64,000 nucleotides of DNA. Source: Planctomycetes bacterium MalM25. Its GTDB lineage: Bacteria; Planctomycetota; Planctomycetia; Pirellulales; Lacipirellulaceae. The stretch lies in contig CP036424.1 in assembly GCA_007745835.1 (NCBI GenBank), forward strand, positions 2,193,001 through 2,257,000, read 5' to 3'. Positions 46,124 through 56,018 of this stretch are shown one piece after another; positions within the stretch are counted from its first letter, which is position 1; each line of letters starts with the position of its first letter. The translations under genes were made by a program, and so were the position numbers. Below the pieces are notes generated by a model. It saw only the letters and a program-made list of their open reading frames with translations. It was not told the DNA's origin and ran no database searches.

Positions 46124-48435
46124 ACCTCCTGGCTCAAGCAGTAAACCCGCAGGCCTCCGATATCGTGTGGCGGCTCCAGACACACTGGAACTGGGCGCCG
46201 TGGATCACGGCGCTGTTCGCGGCGGCGGTCATCGCGGGCGTGGTCGCGTGCTACCGCTACGAGATGTCGCCCGCCGGCTCCGGCTACCGGGGCGTGCTCG
46301 GCCTGCTGCGGCTCACGACGATCGTCCTGCTGCTGTTGATGCTTAGCGAGGCGGTCTTCTCCGGCAGCCGCAACGGCAAGCCCCGGCTCGGCGTGGTGCT
46401 CGATCGCTCGGCAAGCATGGACCGCGTCGATGTCGCGGATAAGGAGGGAGAGAAGCGTTCGCGTCTCGACGCGGCCGAGGCGTTGCTAACCGAGGACGAC
46501 GGCCGGCTGCTCCGCCAGTTGCAGCGGACGTATGAGGTCGAGCTCACGTCGGTCGACGCCGCCACGACGCCGGTCGGCGTGGGCGCCGATGCGATCCTCG
46601 CCGCGCTCGACAAGGAGCCGAAGGAGGAAGCGACCACGATCACCGACAACAGCGCCACGCGCCTCGGCGACGCGATCACCGGGCTGCTCGACAGCTCAGT
46701 CGCCGCGCCGCTGCAAGGGGTGGTCGTGCTGTCGGACGGGCAGGTCACCGCGGGGCGATCGCTGGCCGACTCCGCCGAGTCGGCCCGCCGGGCCGGGGCC
46801 CCGCTGTACCTCGTGGGCTTCGGAGACGAGCAGGCCCCCCCGGAGGCGCGGCTCGCCGACCTGGTCGCCGACGAGACCGCTTTCGTGGATGACCTCGTCA
46901 CCTTCCAAGCGACCCTCGGCGCGCGGGGCTTGGCGGGTAAACAGGTCCGCGTGGACCTGCTCCGCGAGGGCGCCAACCAGCCGGTCGCCAGCCAGACGAT
47001 CGCCTTCGACGAGCAGACGAACTCCGCCCCCGTCCGGCTTATCGATCGCCCCACCGAGCCGGGCGAGGCACGCTACACGCTCCGCGCCACCCTCGTCGAA
47101 GAAGGCAACGAGACCCCGCCGAGCGAGCTGACGCACCGGCTCGTGGTGCGCGATGACCAGGTCCGCGTGCTGATCGCCGCGGGCTACCCGAACTACGAGT
47201 TCCGTTACCTGAAGCAGCTGCTCGAACGGGACGAGACGATCCGCGTCTCGCACCACCTGCAAGAGGCCGACCCGGAGTACGCCGAAGCCGACCTCACCGC
47301 GCTGCCACGGATGCCGATCCGGCTGGACGATCTGGCGGAGTACGACACGCTGGTGCTGATCGACCTCGACCCGACGCTGCTGCCGCGCTCGCTGTGGGAC
47401 GCGATGGGCCGGTTCGTCAGCGAGCGGGGTGGCGGGGTCGTGCTCGTCGCCGGGCCGCGCAGCCTGCCGGGCGCGTACCGCAGCCGCCAGGCGTTCGCCG
47501 CCCTGGCGCCGACCGTCATCGGCGAAGCGGGTTTCGGCGGCTTCAACGACCGGGCCGGCTACCGCCTCACGCCGACGGCGCTCGGCGTGCAGTCGGCGGC
47601 GATGGAGCTTGGCGACACGCCGGCGGCGAGCGAGCGCGTCTGGCGTTCGCTCCCGTCGCTCTATTGGCGCGCCGACACGGGCCCGCCCAAGCCCGCTGCG
47701 CAGGTACTCGCCTCGCACCCGACCGCGAGGCTCGACAACGGCCAGCCGGCGCCCCTCATCGTGTCGCACTACTACGGCGCCGGCCGGGTGCTGATGCACG
47801 CCACCGATTCGACTTACCGTTGGCGCCGCCGCGTGGGCGACGTCTTCTTCGCCCGCTACTGGATCCAAACGATCCGCTCGCTCGCCCGCAACAAACGGAC
47901 CGAGGCGACGTCGGGCATCGAGTTGATGGCGAGCAAGCGCCGTTACGAACCGAACGAGCCGGTCCGCCTCAAGCTGCGCGACCAACGCCCCGAGGGGGCG
48001 CCGAGCGAATCGGCGAGCGTGGTCCTCCAGGCCGCGGGCCGCGCCGATCGGACGATCGAGCTCGCCCCCGGCGGCGGGGCGGGGCGGTTCGAGACCGTCC
48101 TCCGCGACCTGCCCCCCGGCAAGTACCGTGCGCTGCTCGCGCAGGCGGGCGCCGAGCCGGTCGCGACCGAGTTCGAGGTCGCGGCGCCGCTGGGCGAGGA
48201 CGCCCACCCGGAGATGAACCGCACGGCCCTCGAAGCGGCGGCCGAACGCTCGCGGGGCGTCTTCCTCACGCACGCCGAATCGGACCGGCTGACCGGCGCG
48301 ATCCCGCCCGGGAGGCCGACCGCCCTGGAATCGCTTCCCCCCTACGAGCTGTGGAACCGCTGGCCCCTGCTAGCGGGAATCACCGCGTGCCTCACCGCCG
48401 AATGGATCTTGCGCAAACGCCGCGCGATGCTCTAA
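46120..48435 (+). CDS. VWA-domain membrane protein
   Basis: A 771-residue membrane protein. Two helices are near residues 26-44 and 62-80; the VWA domain starts at LGVVLDRSASMDRVD (DxSxS) and continues through GVVVLSDGQVTAGRS. The middle carries Ig-like segments (ARGLAGKQVRVDLLREGAN) and a glutamine-amidotransferase-like block (VRVLIAAGYPNYEFRYL), then FVSERGGGVVLVAGPRS and a terminal helix. It is translationally coupled to the BatA-like gene upstream and precedes the DUF4175-like gene by 19 bases. It probably forms part of one membrane complex with its neighbours. Confidence 0.88.
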   Translation: MNLLAQAVNPQASDIVWRLQTHWNWAPWITALFAAAVIAGVVACYRYEMSPAGSGYRGVLGLLRLTTIVLLLLMLSEAVFSGSRNGKPRLGVVLDRSASMDRVDVADKEGEKRSRLDAAEALLTEDDGRLLRQLQRTYEVELTSVDAATTPVGVGADAILAALDKEPKEEATTITDNSATRLGDAITGLLDSSVAAPLQGVVVLSDGQVTAGRSLADSAESARRAGAPLYLVGFGDEQAPPEARLADLVADETAFVDDLVTFQATLGARGLAGKQVRVDLLREGANQPVASQTIAFDEQTNSAPVRLIDRPTEPGEARYTLRATLVEEGNETPPSELTHRLVVRDDQVRVLIAAGYPNYEFRYLKQLLERDETIRVSHHLQEADPEYAEADLTALPRMPIRLDDLAEYDTLVLIDLDPTLLPRSLWDAMGRFVSERGGGVVLVAGPRSLPGAYRSRQAFAALAPTVIGEAGFGGFNDRAGYRLTPTALGVQSAAMELGDTPAASERVWRSLPSLYWRADTGPPKPAAQVLASHPTARLDNGQPAPLIVSHYYGAGRVLMHATDSTYRWRRRVGDVFFARYWIQTIRSLARNKRTEATSGIELMASKRRYEPNEPVRLKLRDQRPEGAPSESASVVLQAAGRADRTIELAPGGGAGRFETVLRDLPPGKYRALLAQAGAEPVATEFEVAAPLGEDAHPEMNRTALEAAAERSRGVFLTHAESDRLTGAIPPGRPTALESLPPYELWNRWPLLAGITACLTAEWILRKRRAML

Positions 48436-48454
48436 GCCTCTTAGTCGAACCGAC

Positions 48455-51400
48455 GTGTCCCGACCCCTGCTCGAACAGCTCGACCGCACCGCCACGGAGC
48501 TCACCTCCGTGGCGCGCAGCGCGACCGTCGCCACGGCACTGGCCGCCGCGCTCGGCACGGCGGCTTGCCTCGTGCTGATCGATTGGCTGGGGCGTTTCAA
48601 CGACCCGGGGCTCCGCTGGCTGTTCACCGGCACGCTCGTTGCCGCGACCGCGGCGGCCGCCCGATACGCCTGGCGGCGGTGGCGCCCGATCGACGCGAAC
48701 CGCCTCGGCGTGGCGCAGCGGCTGCAAACGATCCGCCCCGAGTTGGGCAGCCGTCTCGCCAGCGCGGTCGAGTTCGCCGAGTCCGACGCCGACGACCACG
48801 CCGCCGGTTCGGCCGAGCTCCGCCGCGCCGTGGTGCTGGGCGCCACGCAAGACGCGGACGAGCTGCCCTACCGCGAGGTGGTCGATCGCACGCCCCGCCG
48901 CCGCGCGGTCCGCTGGTTGGCGGCGAGCGTCGCGGCGCTCGCCGCGTTCGGGCTCGCGAACCCGTCGGCGCTCAGCTCGGGGCTGTTCCGCCTCGCGGCC
49001 CCGTGGGCCGACGCGCCGTGGCCTCGCGAGGTGGCGCTGCGCGTCGTCGATCCGCCCACGACCCTCGCCCGCGGCGCCCGGTTCGAGGCGACCGTCGTCA
49101 ACCAGCGGGGCGTGGCGCCCGCCGACACCCGGATCGAGTACCGCTTCCCGCGCGACGGCGAGCGCTCCGCGCGAGACGAATCGGCCCCCGCCCAGCTCGT
49201 GGGCGACCGGGCGGTCGCGACCCGCGAGTCGGTGCAGCGCTCGTTTGCCTACCGCTTCGCCGGCGGCGACGACGACACGATGGCATGGATCGAGCTCGCC
49301 GTGCTCGACCCGCCGGTCGCCGAGTCGCTGTCGCTCACCGCCAAGCCGCCCTCGTACAGCGGCCTACCGGCAACCACGTCGTCCGGACCGCTGCGGGCCC
49401 TCGCCGGCAGCGTGGTCACGCTCGAGGGCGAGTCGGACAAGGCACTGGAAACGGCGTCGATCGTGCTGCCGGGTGCGGAACCGGCCGGGCTGCTGTTTCG
49501 CGAGACCGGCAAGGACGACCCACGCGGCTTCGAGGCGATCGCCTGGACCGCCGAGCCGACCGCCGCTTCCGCCACTTACGAGGTCCGCCTCACCGGGGTC
49601 GAAGGGGTGACCGGCGTGGAGGGCCCGCACCGCTATGAGGTTCTGGCCGACACGCCGCCCGCGCTCGAGTGGGAGTCCTCGGCGCCCGAAGTCGTGGTCA
49701 CGTCGCGGGCGCTCGTTCCGCTGAAGGGGACGGCGACCGATAACTTGGCGATCCGCCGCATCGAGGCAGAATGGTCGCCCACCAGTGAGGAGGGAGCGGA
49801 GCCGGCGCGCTTCACGATCACTGAATCCTCCGAAGAGCCGCCGCAGCGCGACTCGCTGACCGGCGAGGACGAACGGGCGATCGCGTACGACTGGGACCTG
49901 GACGAACTGGGGCTGGAACCGGGGGACGAGCTGATCGTCGCGCTGGTCGCCACCGACTACCGGCCGGCCGAGGGCCGCACCGCCGAGCCCCGCCGCGTGG
50001 TGGTGGTCAGCGACGAGCACTACCGCGCTCGGCTCGCCGAGGCCCAGTCGCGGCTGCTGGGCCAGGTGCAGCAGGCGCTCGCCGCCCAGCGCGAGGCGAA
50101 CGACGCCACGCGTTCGCTGGGCGTCGACACGCGCGGCGTCGATTCGGTCGGGCGGGCGGAGATCGATCGGCTTACCTCGATCGAGTACCAGCAACGCGAG
50201 GCGTCCGCCGCGGTCGACGAGCCGACGACCGGCGCCGCCGCGCAGGCGAAACGGCTGCTCGAAGACCTCCGCCGCAGCCGGCTCGACGCGGACGATTTGC
50301 AGACGCAGCTCTCCGCCGCGGGCGAGGCGCTCGGGCGGCTGGCTAAGAACGAGCTGCCTTCCGCCCGCAGCGACCTGGCCTCCGCCCGCCGGGCGGCCAG
50401 GCGTTCGGATGCGGGCGAGGCGGAGGCCAAGGGGGAGTTCACCAAGCGGCTCGGCGAGGCGTACACGCAGCAGAACGGGGCCGTCGATCGGCTGGAGCAG
50501 GTTGCGGAGCTGCTGACCAGCTGGGCCGATTACCAACGCTTCGCGGGCGAGGCGGCGGCGCTCGAGGAGCTGCAACGCGATCTGGCGGGCGAGGCGCAGC
50601 GGCAGGCGGCCGCGACGGCGTCGAAGCTGATGGTCAGCCCGACGCAGGCGGAACGCGAGCAGCTGATCACCCGCCAGGCGGAGGCGGGGCGCCGGTTCGA
50701 TAAATTGCGTCAGGCGATGAAGAAGCTCCTCGTCAGCCAGCCAGATGACAGCCAATCGGCCGCCGCCCAGTCGGTCGGCGACGCGCTCGCCGAAGCGGAC
50801 GACGCGAACGTCTCCGGCCGCCAGCGCGACGCGGCCCGCGACTTGGCACGCGGCAAGCTCGGCTCCGCTTCGCAACGGCAGGAGGCGGCCGCCGACGGCT
50901 TGCAATCGATGGTCGAGGCGCTCCGCCAACGGGCGACGACCGACCCCGAGGAACTGGCTCGCCGACTGAACGAAGAGAAGCAGAAGCTCGCCGAGCTGCA
51001 AGAGCAAGTCGAGGCTCTGAAGCAACGCCCCGACACACGCTCCACGCGGGCCGCTCGCGAGCAAACAGGCCAACGCGCCGAGCGCCTCGGCCGCCGGCTC
51101 GAACGCCTCACCGCGCCGCAAGCAGCGGAGAGTGCGTCGCAGGGGGGGCAGCAGGCGAGCGGACAACAGGGGGGGCAACCCCAGCAGCAACTCGCGCAGG
51201 CGCAAGAATCCTTCAAGCAAGCGCAGCGCGAGATCGACGAGCGGCTCGACGAACTGGAGAACCAACGGACCCAGCGGCTGCTCGACCAACTCACCGCGCG
51301 GATCGGCGAGTACATCGAGCGGCAAGCGACCGTCCTCGACCAGACGCTCGGGCTCGCGAACCTGCGCGACGCCAAGCGGGTCCGCCGGGGCGCCGGCGCC

Positions 51401-51934
51401 CTGGCGGTGGACGAGCTCGACCTCGCGGACGAGCTGTCCGGCTTCGCCGAGCAGCTCGCCAAACGGGCCGTCTTCGAGCTGGCGCTCAGCGGCGCGGCGG
51501 GGCAGGCCGAGTCGGCCGCCGAACGACTCAACCAGGCCCGGGTCGATCGGCGGACCCAACGGCACGAGACGGCCGCCCTCGCCCGGCTGAAACAGATCGA
51601 GGACGTGCTGCGCCAGGAGCAGGAGGACCGCCAGCAGCAGGAGCAGAACGGCGGAGGCGGGGGCGGAGAAGGGCAGGGGGGGCAGCCGAAGCCCCCCTCG
51701 CCGATCGATGTCGCCGAGCTGAAGATGCTCCGTCTGATGCAGCTGGAAGTCCTCGACGAGACCGACGCGTACGAAGCGGACACCGCCGCGGCCCGGCGAT
51801 CGCGACAACCGCTCCCCCCCGACTGGGAGGCGGCCGGCCGCGACCTGGCCGGGCGACAAAGGCGGCTCGCCGAGCTAGCCTTGGAGCTGTCCGAGCGTGA
51901 TAATGACCCTGAGGCGGAAGCCCCCCCCGAGTAA
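48455..51934 (+). CDS. giant DUF4175-like coiled-coil membrane protein
   Basis: A 1159-residue protein with a short N-terminal membrane part (helices about 22-42, 54-72 and 148-166), a beta-rich periplasmic region (about 180-520), and a very long helical, Gln/Arg/Glu-rich coiled coil (about 520-1100) with a low-complexity stretch rich in Gly and Gln near 1060-1090. The layout resembles DUF4175 proteins that accompany MoxR/Bat operons. It starts with GTG. The function is unknown; a periplasm-spanning scaffold is the natural guess. Its stop is 16 bases before the next gene's start. Confidence 0.82.
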   Translation: MSRPLLEQLDRTATELTSVARSATVATALAAALGTAACLVLIDWLGRFNDPGLRWLFTGTLVAATAAAARYAWRRWRPIDANRLGVAQRLQTIRPELGSRLASAVEFAESDADDHAAGSAELRRAVVLGATQDADELPYREVVDRTPRRRAVRWLAASVAALAAFGLANPSALSSGLFRLAAPWADAPWPREVALRVVDPPTTLARGARFEATVVNQRGVAPADTRIEYRFPRDGERSARDESAPAQLVGDRAVATRESVQRSFAYRFAGGDDDTMAWIELAVLDPPVAESLSLTAKPPSYSGLPATTSSGPLRALAGSVVTLEGESDKALETASIVLPGAEPAGLLFRETGKDDPRGFEAIAWTAEPTAASATYEVRLTGVEGVTGVEGPHRYEVLADTPPALEWESSAPEVVVTSRALVPLKGTATDNLAIRRIEAEWSPTSEEGAEPARFTITESSEEPPQRDSLTGEDERAIAYDWDLDELGLEPGDELIVALVATDYRPAEGRTAEPRRVVVVSDEHYRARLAEAQSRLLGQVQQALAAQREANDATRSLGVDTRGVDSVGRAEIDRLTSIEYQQREASAAVDEPTTGAAAQAKRLLEDLRRSRLDADDLQTQLSAAGEALGRLAKNELPSARSDLASARRAARRSDAGEAEAKGEFTKRLGEAYTQQNGAVDRLEQVAELLTSWADYQRFAGEAAALEELQRDLAGEAQRQAAATASKLMVSPTQAEREQLITRQAEAGRRFDKLRQAMKKLLVSQPDDSQSAAAQSVGDALAEADDANVSGRQRDAARDLARGKLGSASQRQEAAADGLQSMVEALRQRATTDPEELARRLNEEKQKLAELQEQVEALKQRPDTRSTRAAREQTGQRAERLGRRLERLTAPQAAESASQGGQQASGQQGGQPQQQLAQAQESFKQAQREIDERLDELENQRTQRLLDQLTARIGEYIERQATVLDQTLGLANLRDAKRVRRGAGALAVDELDLADELSGFAEQLAKRAVFELALSGAAGQAESAAERLNQARVDRRTQRHETAALARLKQIEDVLRQEQEDRQQQEQNGGGGGGEGQGGQPKPPSPIDVAELKMLRLMQLEVLDETDAYEADTAAARRSRQPLPPDWEAAGRDLAGRQRRLAELALELSERDNDPEAEAPPE

Positions 51935-51950
51935 ACCGACGGAGGAAGCT

Positions 51951-52703
51951 GTGCGGATTCCCCAACTTGCGCTCGCCCTGATCGCCGCGGCGCTTGGCGC
52001 GCCCTTGCTCGCCGCCCCCGCCGGCGTCGGCAACCTCGGTGACAGCCTGCTCGACGCGGAGCTGGCCAAGCGGCTCTCGCCGCCCGCGAAGCAGCAGGCC
52101 AAACCGATCGAGGACCGCCTGCTGCCCGATCAAGAGATGCTCAAGCGTCTGTTCGACGGCGACACCGGCGCCGCGGGCGAGGACGTCGGCGAGTCGCCGC
52201 TCGCCGGGGTTGTCAACGGCATGCGGCAAGCCGAGGCGTTCCTCCGCGACGAAGCGGGCGACAAGCAGGCGGTGCCGGTGCAGCGCGAGGTCGTCGCGCA
52301 GCTCGAACAGCTCATCGCCAAGATGGAAAAGCAGTGCCAGGGCGGGCAGTGCAAAAAAAAGGGGGACCAGCAGAAGAAGCAGGCCTCCAAGCGGAGCCAA
52401 CCCAAGGAGGGCCAGTGCGATAAGCCGGGCGAGTGTGACAAAGAGGGCCAGTGCGATAAGCCGGGGCAGAAGCCGGGCAAGCAAGCGAACAAGGCGGGCA
52501 CCACCAAGCTTGGCGGCGCTCCCGACGCTCAGACGCCCGAGCAGCAACAAGAGCTCATGAAGGCTGCGTGGGGGCACCTCCCCGAGCGGATGCGCGAGCG
52601 GATGCTGCAGGGCGCCGGCGGGGAGTTCTTGCCCGAGTACCGCGAGGAGTTGCAAGAGTACTACCGCAAGCTGGCCGAGCGCACCGCCCCGGAGTCGCCG
52701 TGA
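51951..52703 (+). CDS. exported Gln/Lys/Cys-rich protein of the Bat-like operon
   Basis: A 250-residue exported protein that I do not recognise. GGAGG six bases before this GTG sets the start and gives a normal signal peptide ending near LLAAP; an earlier GTG in the preceding gene gives none. The centre (about 125-190) is low complexity, with Cys-Asp-Lys units of the form QCDKPGECDKEG and four cysteines in 30 residues. The C-terminal part (LPERMRERMLQGAGGEFLPE) recurs in planctomycete operons of this kind. Its stop overlaps the next gene. A run of eight A then five G lies at 52353-52365. Confidence 0.78.
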   Translation: MRIPQLALALIAAALGAPLLAAPAGVGNLGDSLLDAELAKRLSPPAKQQAKPIEDRLLPDQEMLKRLFDGDTGAAGEDVGESPLAGVVNGMRQAEAFLRDEAGDKQAVPVQREVVAQLEQLIAKMEKQCQGGQCKKKGDQQKKQASKRSQPKEGQCDKPGECDKEGQCDKPGQKPGKQANKAGTTKLGGAPDAQTPEQQQELMKAAWGHLPERMRERMLQGAGGEFLPEYREELQEYYRKLAERTAPESP

Positions 52704-53746
52704 TCCGATCGCGCGCCGCGTTGGCGGCGGTCTTGGCGGCGGGGCTGCTCGCGGGGCCACGCGCCGTAGCGCAAGAGCCGGCCGCCTCGCCCGAAGAGAG
52801 CGCCGCGGAGATGCTCGCGCCGGCCGACCGGTCGATCGAGCGCGGCCTGCGTTACCTCGCCGGCGCGCAGCTGCCCAACGGCACGTTCGGCGACCGGGGT
52901 CGCCAGATGGGCAGCAACCCAGCGGTCGTGGCGCTCGCCGGGATGGCCTTCCTCTCCAGCGGCAGCACGCCGGGCCGCGGGCCGTACGGTGAGAACTGCC
53001 AACGCTGTGTCGATTTCCTCTGCGACAACACGCAGCCGAGCGGTTTCATCGCGGTCGACGGCGCCACGAGCCACGGCCCGATGTACGGCCACGGCTTCGC
53101 CTGTCTCTTCCTCGCTGAGGCGTACGGCATGTCGCCGCGCGAGGACCTGCGGGACAAGCTCGCTTCGTCCGTGCGGCTGATCGTCTCCGCGCAGAACCCC
53201 GAGGGGGGCTGGAGGTACCAGCCGACGCCGACCGACGCCGACATCAGCGTCACGATCTGCCAGATCATGGCCCTCCGCGCCGCCCGCAACGCGGGTGTGC
53301 ACGTGCCGAACGAGACGGTCGACAACTGCATCGCCTACGTGAAGCGGTGCCAGGTCGCCGACGGGGGCTTCGGCTACACGCCGCGCGACCGCAGCAGCCA
53401 GTTCCCCCGTTCGGCGGCGGGCGTGGTCGCGCTGCACAGCGCGGGCGTGTACGACGACGAGGCGGTCGAGAGCGGCCTGCGCTACCTCGATCGGCAGCTG
53501 CCGGTCGGCGGTCTCGCGCGGCGGAGCGGGCACTTCTACTACGGCCACTACTACGCCGTGCAGGCGATGTGGCAGGCGGGGGGCGAGCGGTGGACGCGGT
53601 GGTACCCGACCATCCGCGACGTGCTGATCGGCGCTCAGGGCGCCGACGGCTCGTGGCAGGACGGCAACGGGCAGGCGTACGCCACCGGCATGGCGTGCGT
53701 CATCCTGCAGACGCCCAACAACCAACTCCCCATCTTCCAGCGATGA
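52700..53746 (+). CDS. exported alpha-toroid (prenyltransferase/squalene-oxidase repeat) protein
   Basis: A 348-residue exported protein. The leader (to about VAQ) is followed by repeated helical units with the QW-like pattern: GLRYLAGAQLPNGTFGD, SAQNPEGGWRYQPTPTD, CQVADGGFGYTP, and GAQGADGSWQDGNG. This is the alpha/alpha-barrel of terpenoid cyclases and complement-like proteins, without the cyclase catalytic Asp motif, so an enzymatic role is unlikely. It starts with GTG overlapping the previous stop and overlaps the next gene by ATGA. The function in the operon is unknown; binding or scaffolding is likely. Confidence 0.85.
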   Translation: MIRSRAALAAVLAAGLLAGPRAVAQEPAASPEESAAEMLAPADRSIERGLRYLAGAQLPNGTFGDRGRQMGSNPAVVALAGMAFLSSGSTPGRGPYGENCQRCVDFLCDNTQPSGFIAVDGATSHGPMYGHGFACLFLAEAYGMSPREDLRDKLASSVRLIVSAQNPEGGWRYQPTPTDADISVTICQIMALRAARNAGVHVPNETVDNCIAYVKRCQVADGGFGYTPRDRSSQFPRSAAGVVALHSAGVYDDEAVESGLRYLDRQLPVGGLARRSGHFYYGHYYAVQAMWQAGGERWTRWYPTIRDVLIGAQGADGSWQDGNGQAYATGMACVILQTPNNQLPIFQR

Positions 53747-54948
53747 CACGGATGCGCCCCCGGCTCCTGGCCACGCTGCTCGGTCTGTCGGCCTCCTGGT
53801 CCGCGGCCGGAGAGCCCGTCGTGCTGACCGGCGAGCGGATTGAGGGCGCGGCGCTCGTTGCCTACGATTCGTCCGCTGCGCGGCGGAGCATCCGCTTGCT
53901 AGTCGACGAGATTGAGCGTGAAGCCGAGGGCCTCGTCCGTTGGGGCGAACCGCGCCCGCCCCGCCGAAGGCCCGCGCTGGTCTTCGCCGATGGTTCGTGG
54001 TTGCTCTCCGACCGGACCTGGTCGATCGGCGGGCTCGTGCGGATTGACGCCGAGCAGGTCAAGCTCCGCCGTGGAGCCGGCTGGGTCGCCTTCGATCGCG
54101 ACACGGTCCGCTGGGTCGTCCTCGACGCGGACGTCGCCGGCAGGCGGATCGAGACGCTCGACCTCACGCCGAGCGACGACGACACGGCCCTGCTCGTCGG
54201 GGGCGATCAACTCACCGGCCGCGTTGCCTCGCTCGACCGCAAAACCCTCAAGTTCGAGTCGGCCGGCGAGCCGCTCGAAACCACGCCCGACACGATCGCC
54301 GCCATCAAGCTCGCCGGCTCGGGGGAGTCGTTCCCCGAACCGAGCTGCCTGATCGGGTTCCGCGACGGCTCGCTCTTCCGCGCGGAGCGACTCACCGTTT
54401 CCAGCGAGGGTTTCACCGCCACGCTGCAAGGCGCCGAGTTCGCCGGGCGGGCGTCGACGCTCTCGCTCGTCCAACCGCTCGACAGCGGCGTCACCTACTT
54501 GTCGGACCTCGAACCGATCGACTACCGCCACACGCCCTACTTCGACCTCGCGTGGCCGTTCACGCGCGATCGGGGCCTCCGAGGCGGCCTGCTCGCCGGC
54601 GGGGGCGTGCGTCGGGCGAAGGGGCTGGCGACCCACAGCGCGGCCCGCCTGATCTACCGGCTCGACGGCGACACCCAGCGCTTCCGGGCGACGCTCGCCA
54701 TCGCCGATCCGCCGGCCGAATCGGCCACTGCTGGGAGCGTCGTCTTCCGTGTCTATCTCGTGAAGGGGGGCGCGTTCGAGCCCGCCTACGAGAGCCCGAT
54801 CGTCCGCGCCGGCGACCCGGCGGCTTCGATCGACCTCGATTGCGCGGGCGCCGCGGCGTTGGCTCTGGTCGTCGACTACGCCGACGGCGGCGACGCGGGC
54901 GACGAGGCCCTCTGGCTCGACGCGCGGCTTGTACGGACCGAGCCCTGA
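53743..54948 (+). CDS. exported NPCBM-type protein, last of the operon
   Basis: A 401-residue exported protein. The signal peptide ends near SAAGE. The middle part is beta-rich (WVAFDRDTVRWVVLD; LVGGDQLTGRVASLD), and the last 160 residues look like the NPCBM galactose-binding-like domain (GLATHSAARLIYRLDGD, then VVFRVYLVKGGAFEPAYES). It is coupled to the toroid gene by ATGA. Planctomycete genes of this layout are common and uncharacterised. It closes the MoxR/DUF58/VWA run; the next gene begins 86 bases on. Confidence 0.82.
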   Translation: MTRMRPRLLATLLGLSASWSAAGEPVVLTGERIEGAALVAYDSSAARRSIRLLVDEIEREAEGLVRWGEPRPPRRRPALVFADGSWLLSDRTWSIGGLVRIDAEQVKLRRGAGWVAFDRDTVRWVVLDADVAGRRIETLDLTPSDDDTALLVGGDQLTGRVASLDRKTLKFESAGEPLETTPDTIAAIKLAGSGESFPEPSCLIGFRDGSLFRAERLTVSSEGFTATLQGAEFAGRASTLSLVQPLDSGVTYLSDLEPIDYRHTPYFDLAWPFTRDRGLRGGLLAGGGVRRAKGLATHSAARLIYRLDGDTQRFRATLAIADPPAESATAGSVVFRVYLVKGGAFEPAYESPIVRAGDPAASIDLDCAGAAALALVVDYADGGDAGDEALWLDARLVRTEP

Positions 54949-55034
54949 CGCGGCTCCCGATCGGGCGGCCGGGTGATTAAGATGGGCGCTGCGGGCCGAA
55001 CCCGCACGCCTTCTCACACCTTAGGTTCCGCTCG

Positions 55035-55718
55035 ATGAAGACGCCCCGCTGGCTGCTTGTTCTCTTCGCTCTCTCCGCCACCCAGGTCGATGCCGCCTCG
55101 ATCGAGTTGTCCGGCCCCTGGAAGCCCCAGCAAGGGGGCGGCGCCCACTTCCCGCCCATCGAAGACCTCAACGCTTTCCGCGCCTACTTCGCCGACGTGC
55201 TACGCGGATACGACTACTACGCCCCGTTCGCCGACGAACTTGCCGCCGGGATCGAGGCGGTCAGCCCGTTCATGCTCAAGCCGCGCACCATCGACGAGAT
55301 GGAGAACGGTTTCGGCGGCGACCTCGACGCGGGCGGCATCGGCTTCAACCCGCTGGCGACCGGCGGCACGCAGGACATCGCCACGGGGGGGGACTTCATC
55401 GACAAGCAGCTCGGCGCGCCGGCGCACACGATCGAGGCCTTCCCCACGGCGAGCGGCGGCCCGGTTTTCAAGCAGGAGTTCGGCCAAGTGCAGGGCAAAC
55501 GCCTCGCGTCTCCCCCGCCCGGCGGCGACCCGGGACTCGAGTGGTACTCGTTCGAGTTCCTTGGCCTCGAAGCGGGCCAGCCATTCCCTGGACGGAATTT
55601 TTCCTCGCAGAACCTGACGACACGGCTGGGCGTTGTGCCCGAGCCGAGCGCGGCGCTGTTAGCAGCCATGGGGGCGATACTTCTTGTGCGACCAAGCCGA
55701 ATACCAGCCAACCTCTGA
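55035..55718 (+). CDS. PEP-CTERM protein, possibly calcium-independent surface protein
   Basis: A 227-residue exported protein. The signal peptide ends near VDAAS; the body has no recognised domain (HFPPIEDLNAFRAYFADVLR; PFMLKPRTIDEMENGFGGD), and the end is VVPEPSAALLAAMG, a hydrophobic stretch and RPSRIPANL. The Arg cluster is weak (RPSR), so the sorting signal is degenerate. It has no dockerin-like motif. It lies alone between the operon end and a small membrane-protein gene that starts 18 bases later. Confidence 0.75.
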   Translation: MKTPRWLLVLFALSATQVDAASIELSGPWKPQQGGGAHFPPIEDLNAFRAYFADVLRGYDYYAPFADELAAGIEAVSPFMLKPRTIDEMENGFGGDLDAGGIGFNPLATGGTQDIATGGDFIDKQLGAPAHTIEAFPTASGGPVFKQEFGQVQGKRLASPPPGGDPGLEWYSFEFLGLEAGQPFPGRNFSSQNLTTRLGVVPEPSAALLAAMGAILLVRPSRIPANL

Positions 55719-55736
55719 GGTCTTTGTTCAATCGTC

Positions 55737-56018
55737 ATGAAGTCTGGCAGACCAACGAGGAAGCTCGGCGGGCTACTGGAGTTTGACTTGGGCCGAACGC
55801 TCAAGCTGTTCGGGTGGTTGGTTATCACCGGCTTCCTCGCTTATCTGCCGGTCTTGAGCGCCAAGCTCGAAGAGCGACGGGCAAGGCAAGCGGAAGAAGA
55901 ACGCGAGAGGGCCGATAAGGAGCAGGCGTTCCTGCGAGATCTCAATGAGGCTCACAAGCAAGGGGAGGTCGGAGAGGCATTCCAGAGCCTGTTCGGCCTA
56001 GAAGATCCGGCGGAGTGA
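55737..56018 (+). CDS. small single-helix membrane protein with coiled coil
   Basis: A 93-residue protein with one membrane helix (about 25-43, LFGWLVITGFLAYLP) and a charged, probably coiled-coil tail (AKLEERRARQAEEERERAD). It has no known family. The last 77 bases overlap the tail of the convergent GH10 gene. It follows the PEP-CTERM gene by 18 bases. I cannot judge whether it or the overlapping tail is the real constraint. Confidence 0.5.
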   Translation: MKSGRPTRKLGGLLEFDLGRTLKLFGWLVITGFLAYLPVLSAKLEERRARQAEEERERADKEQAFLRDLNEAHKQGEVGEAFQSLFGLEDPAE

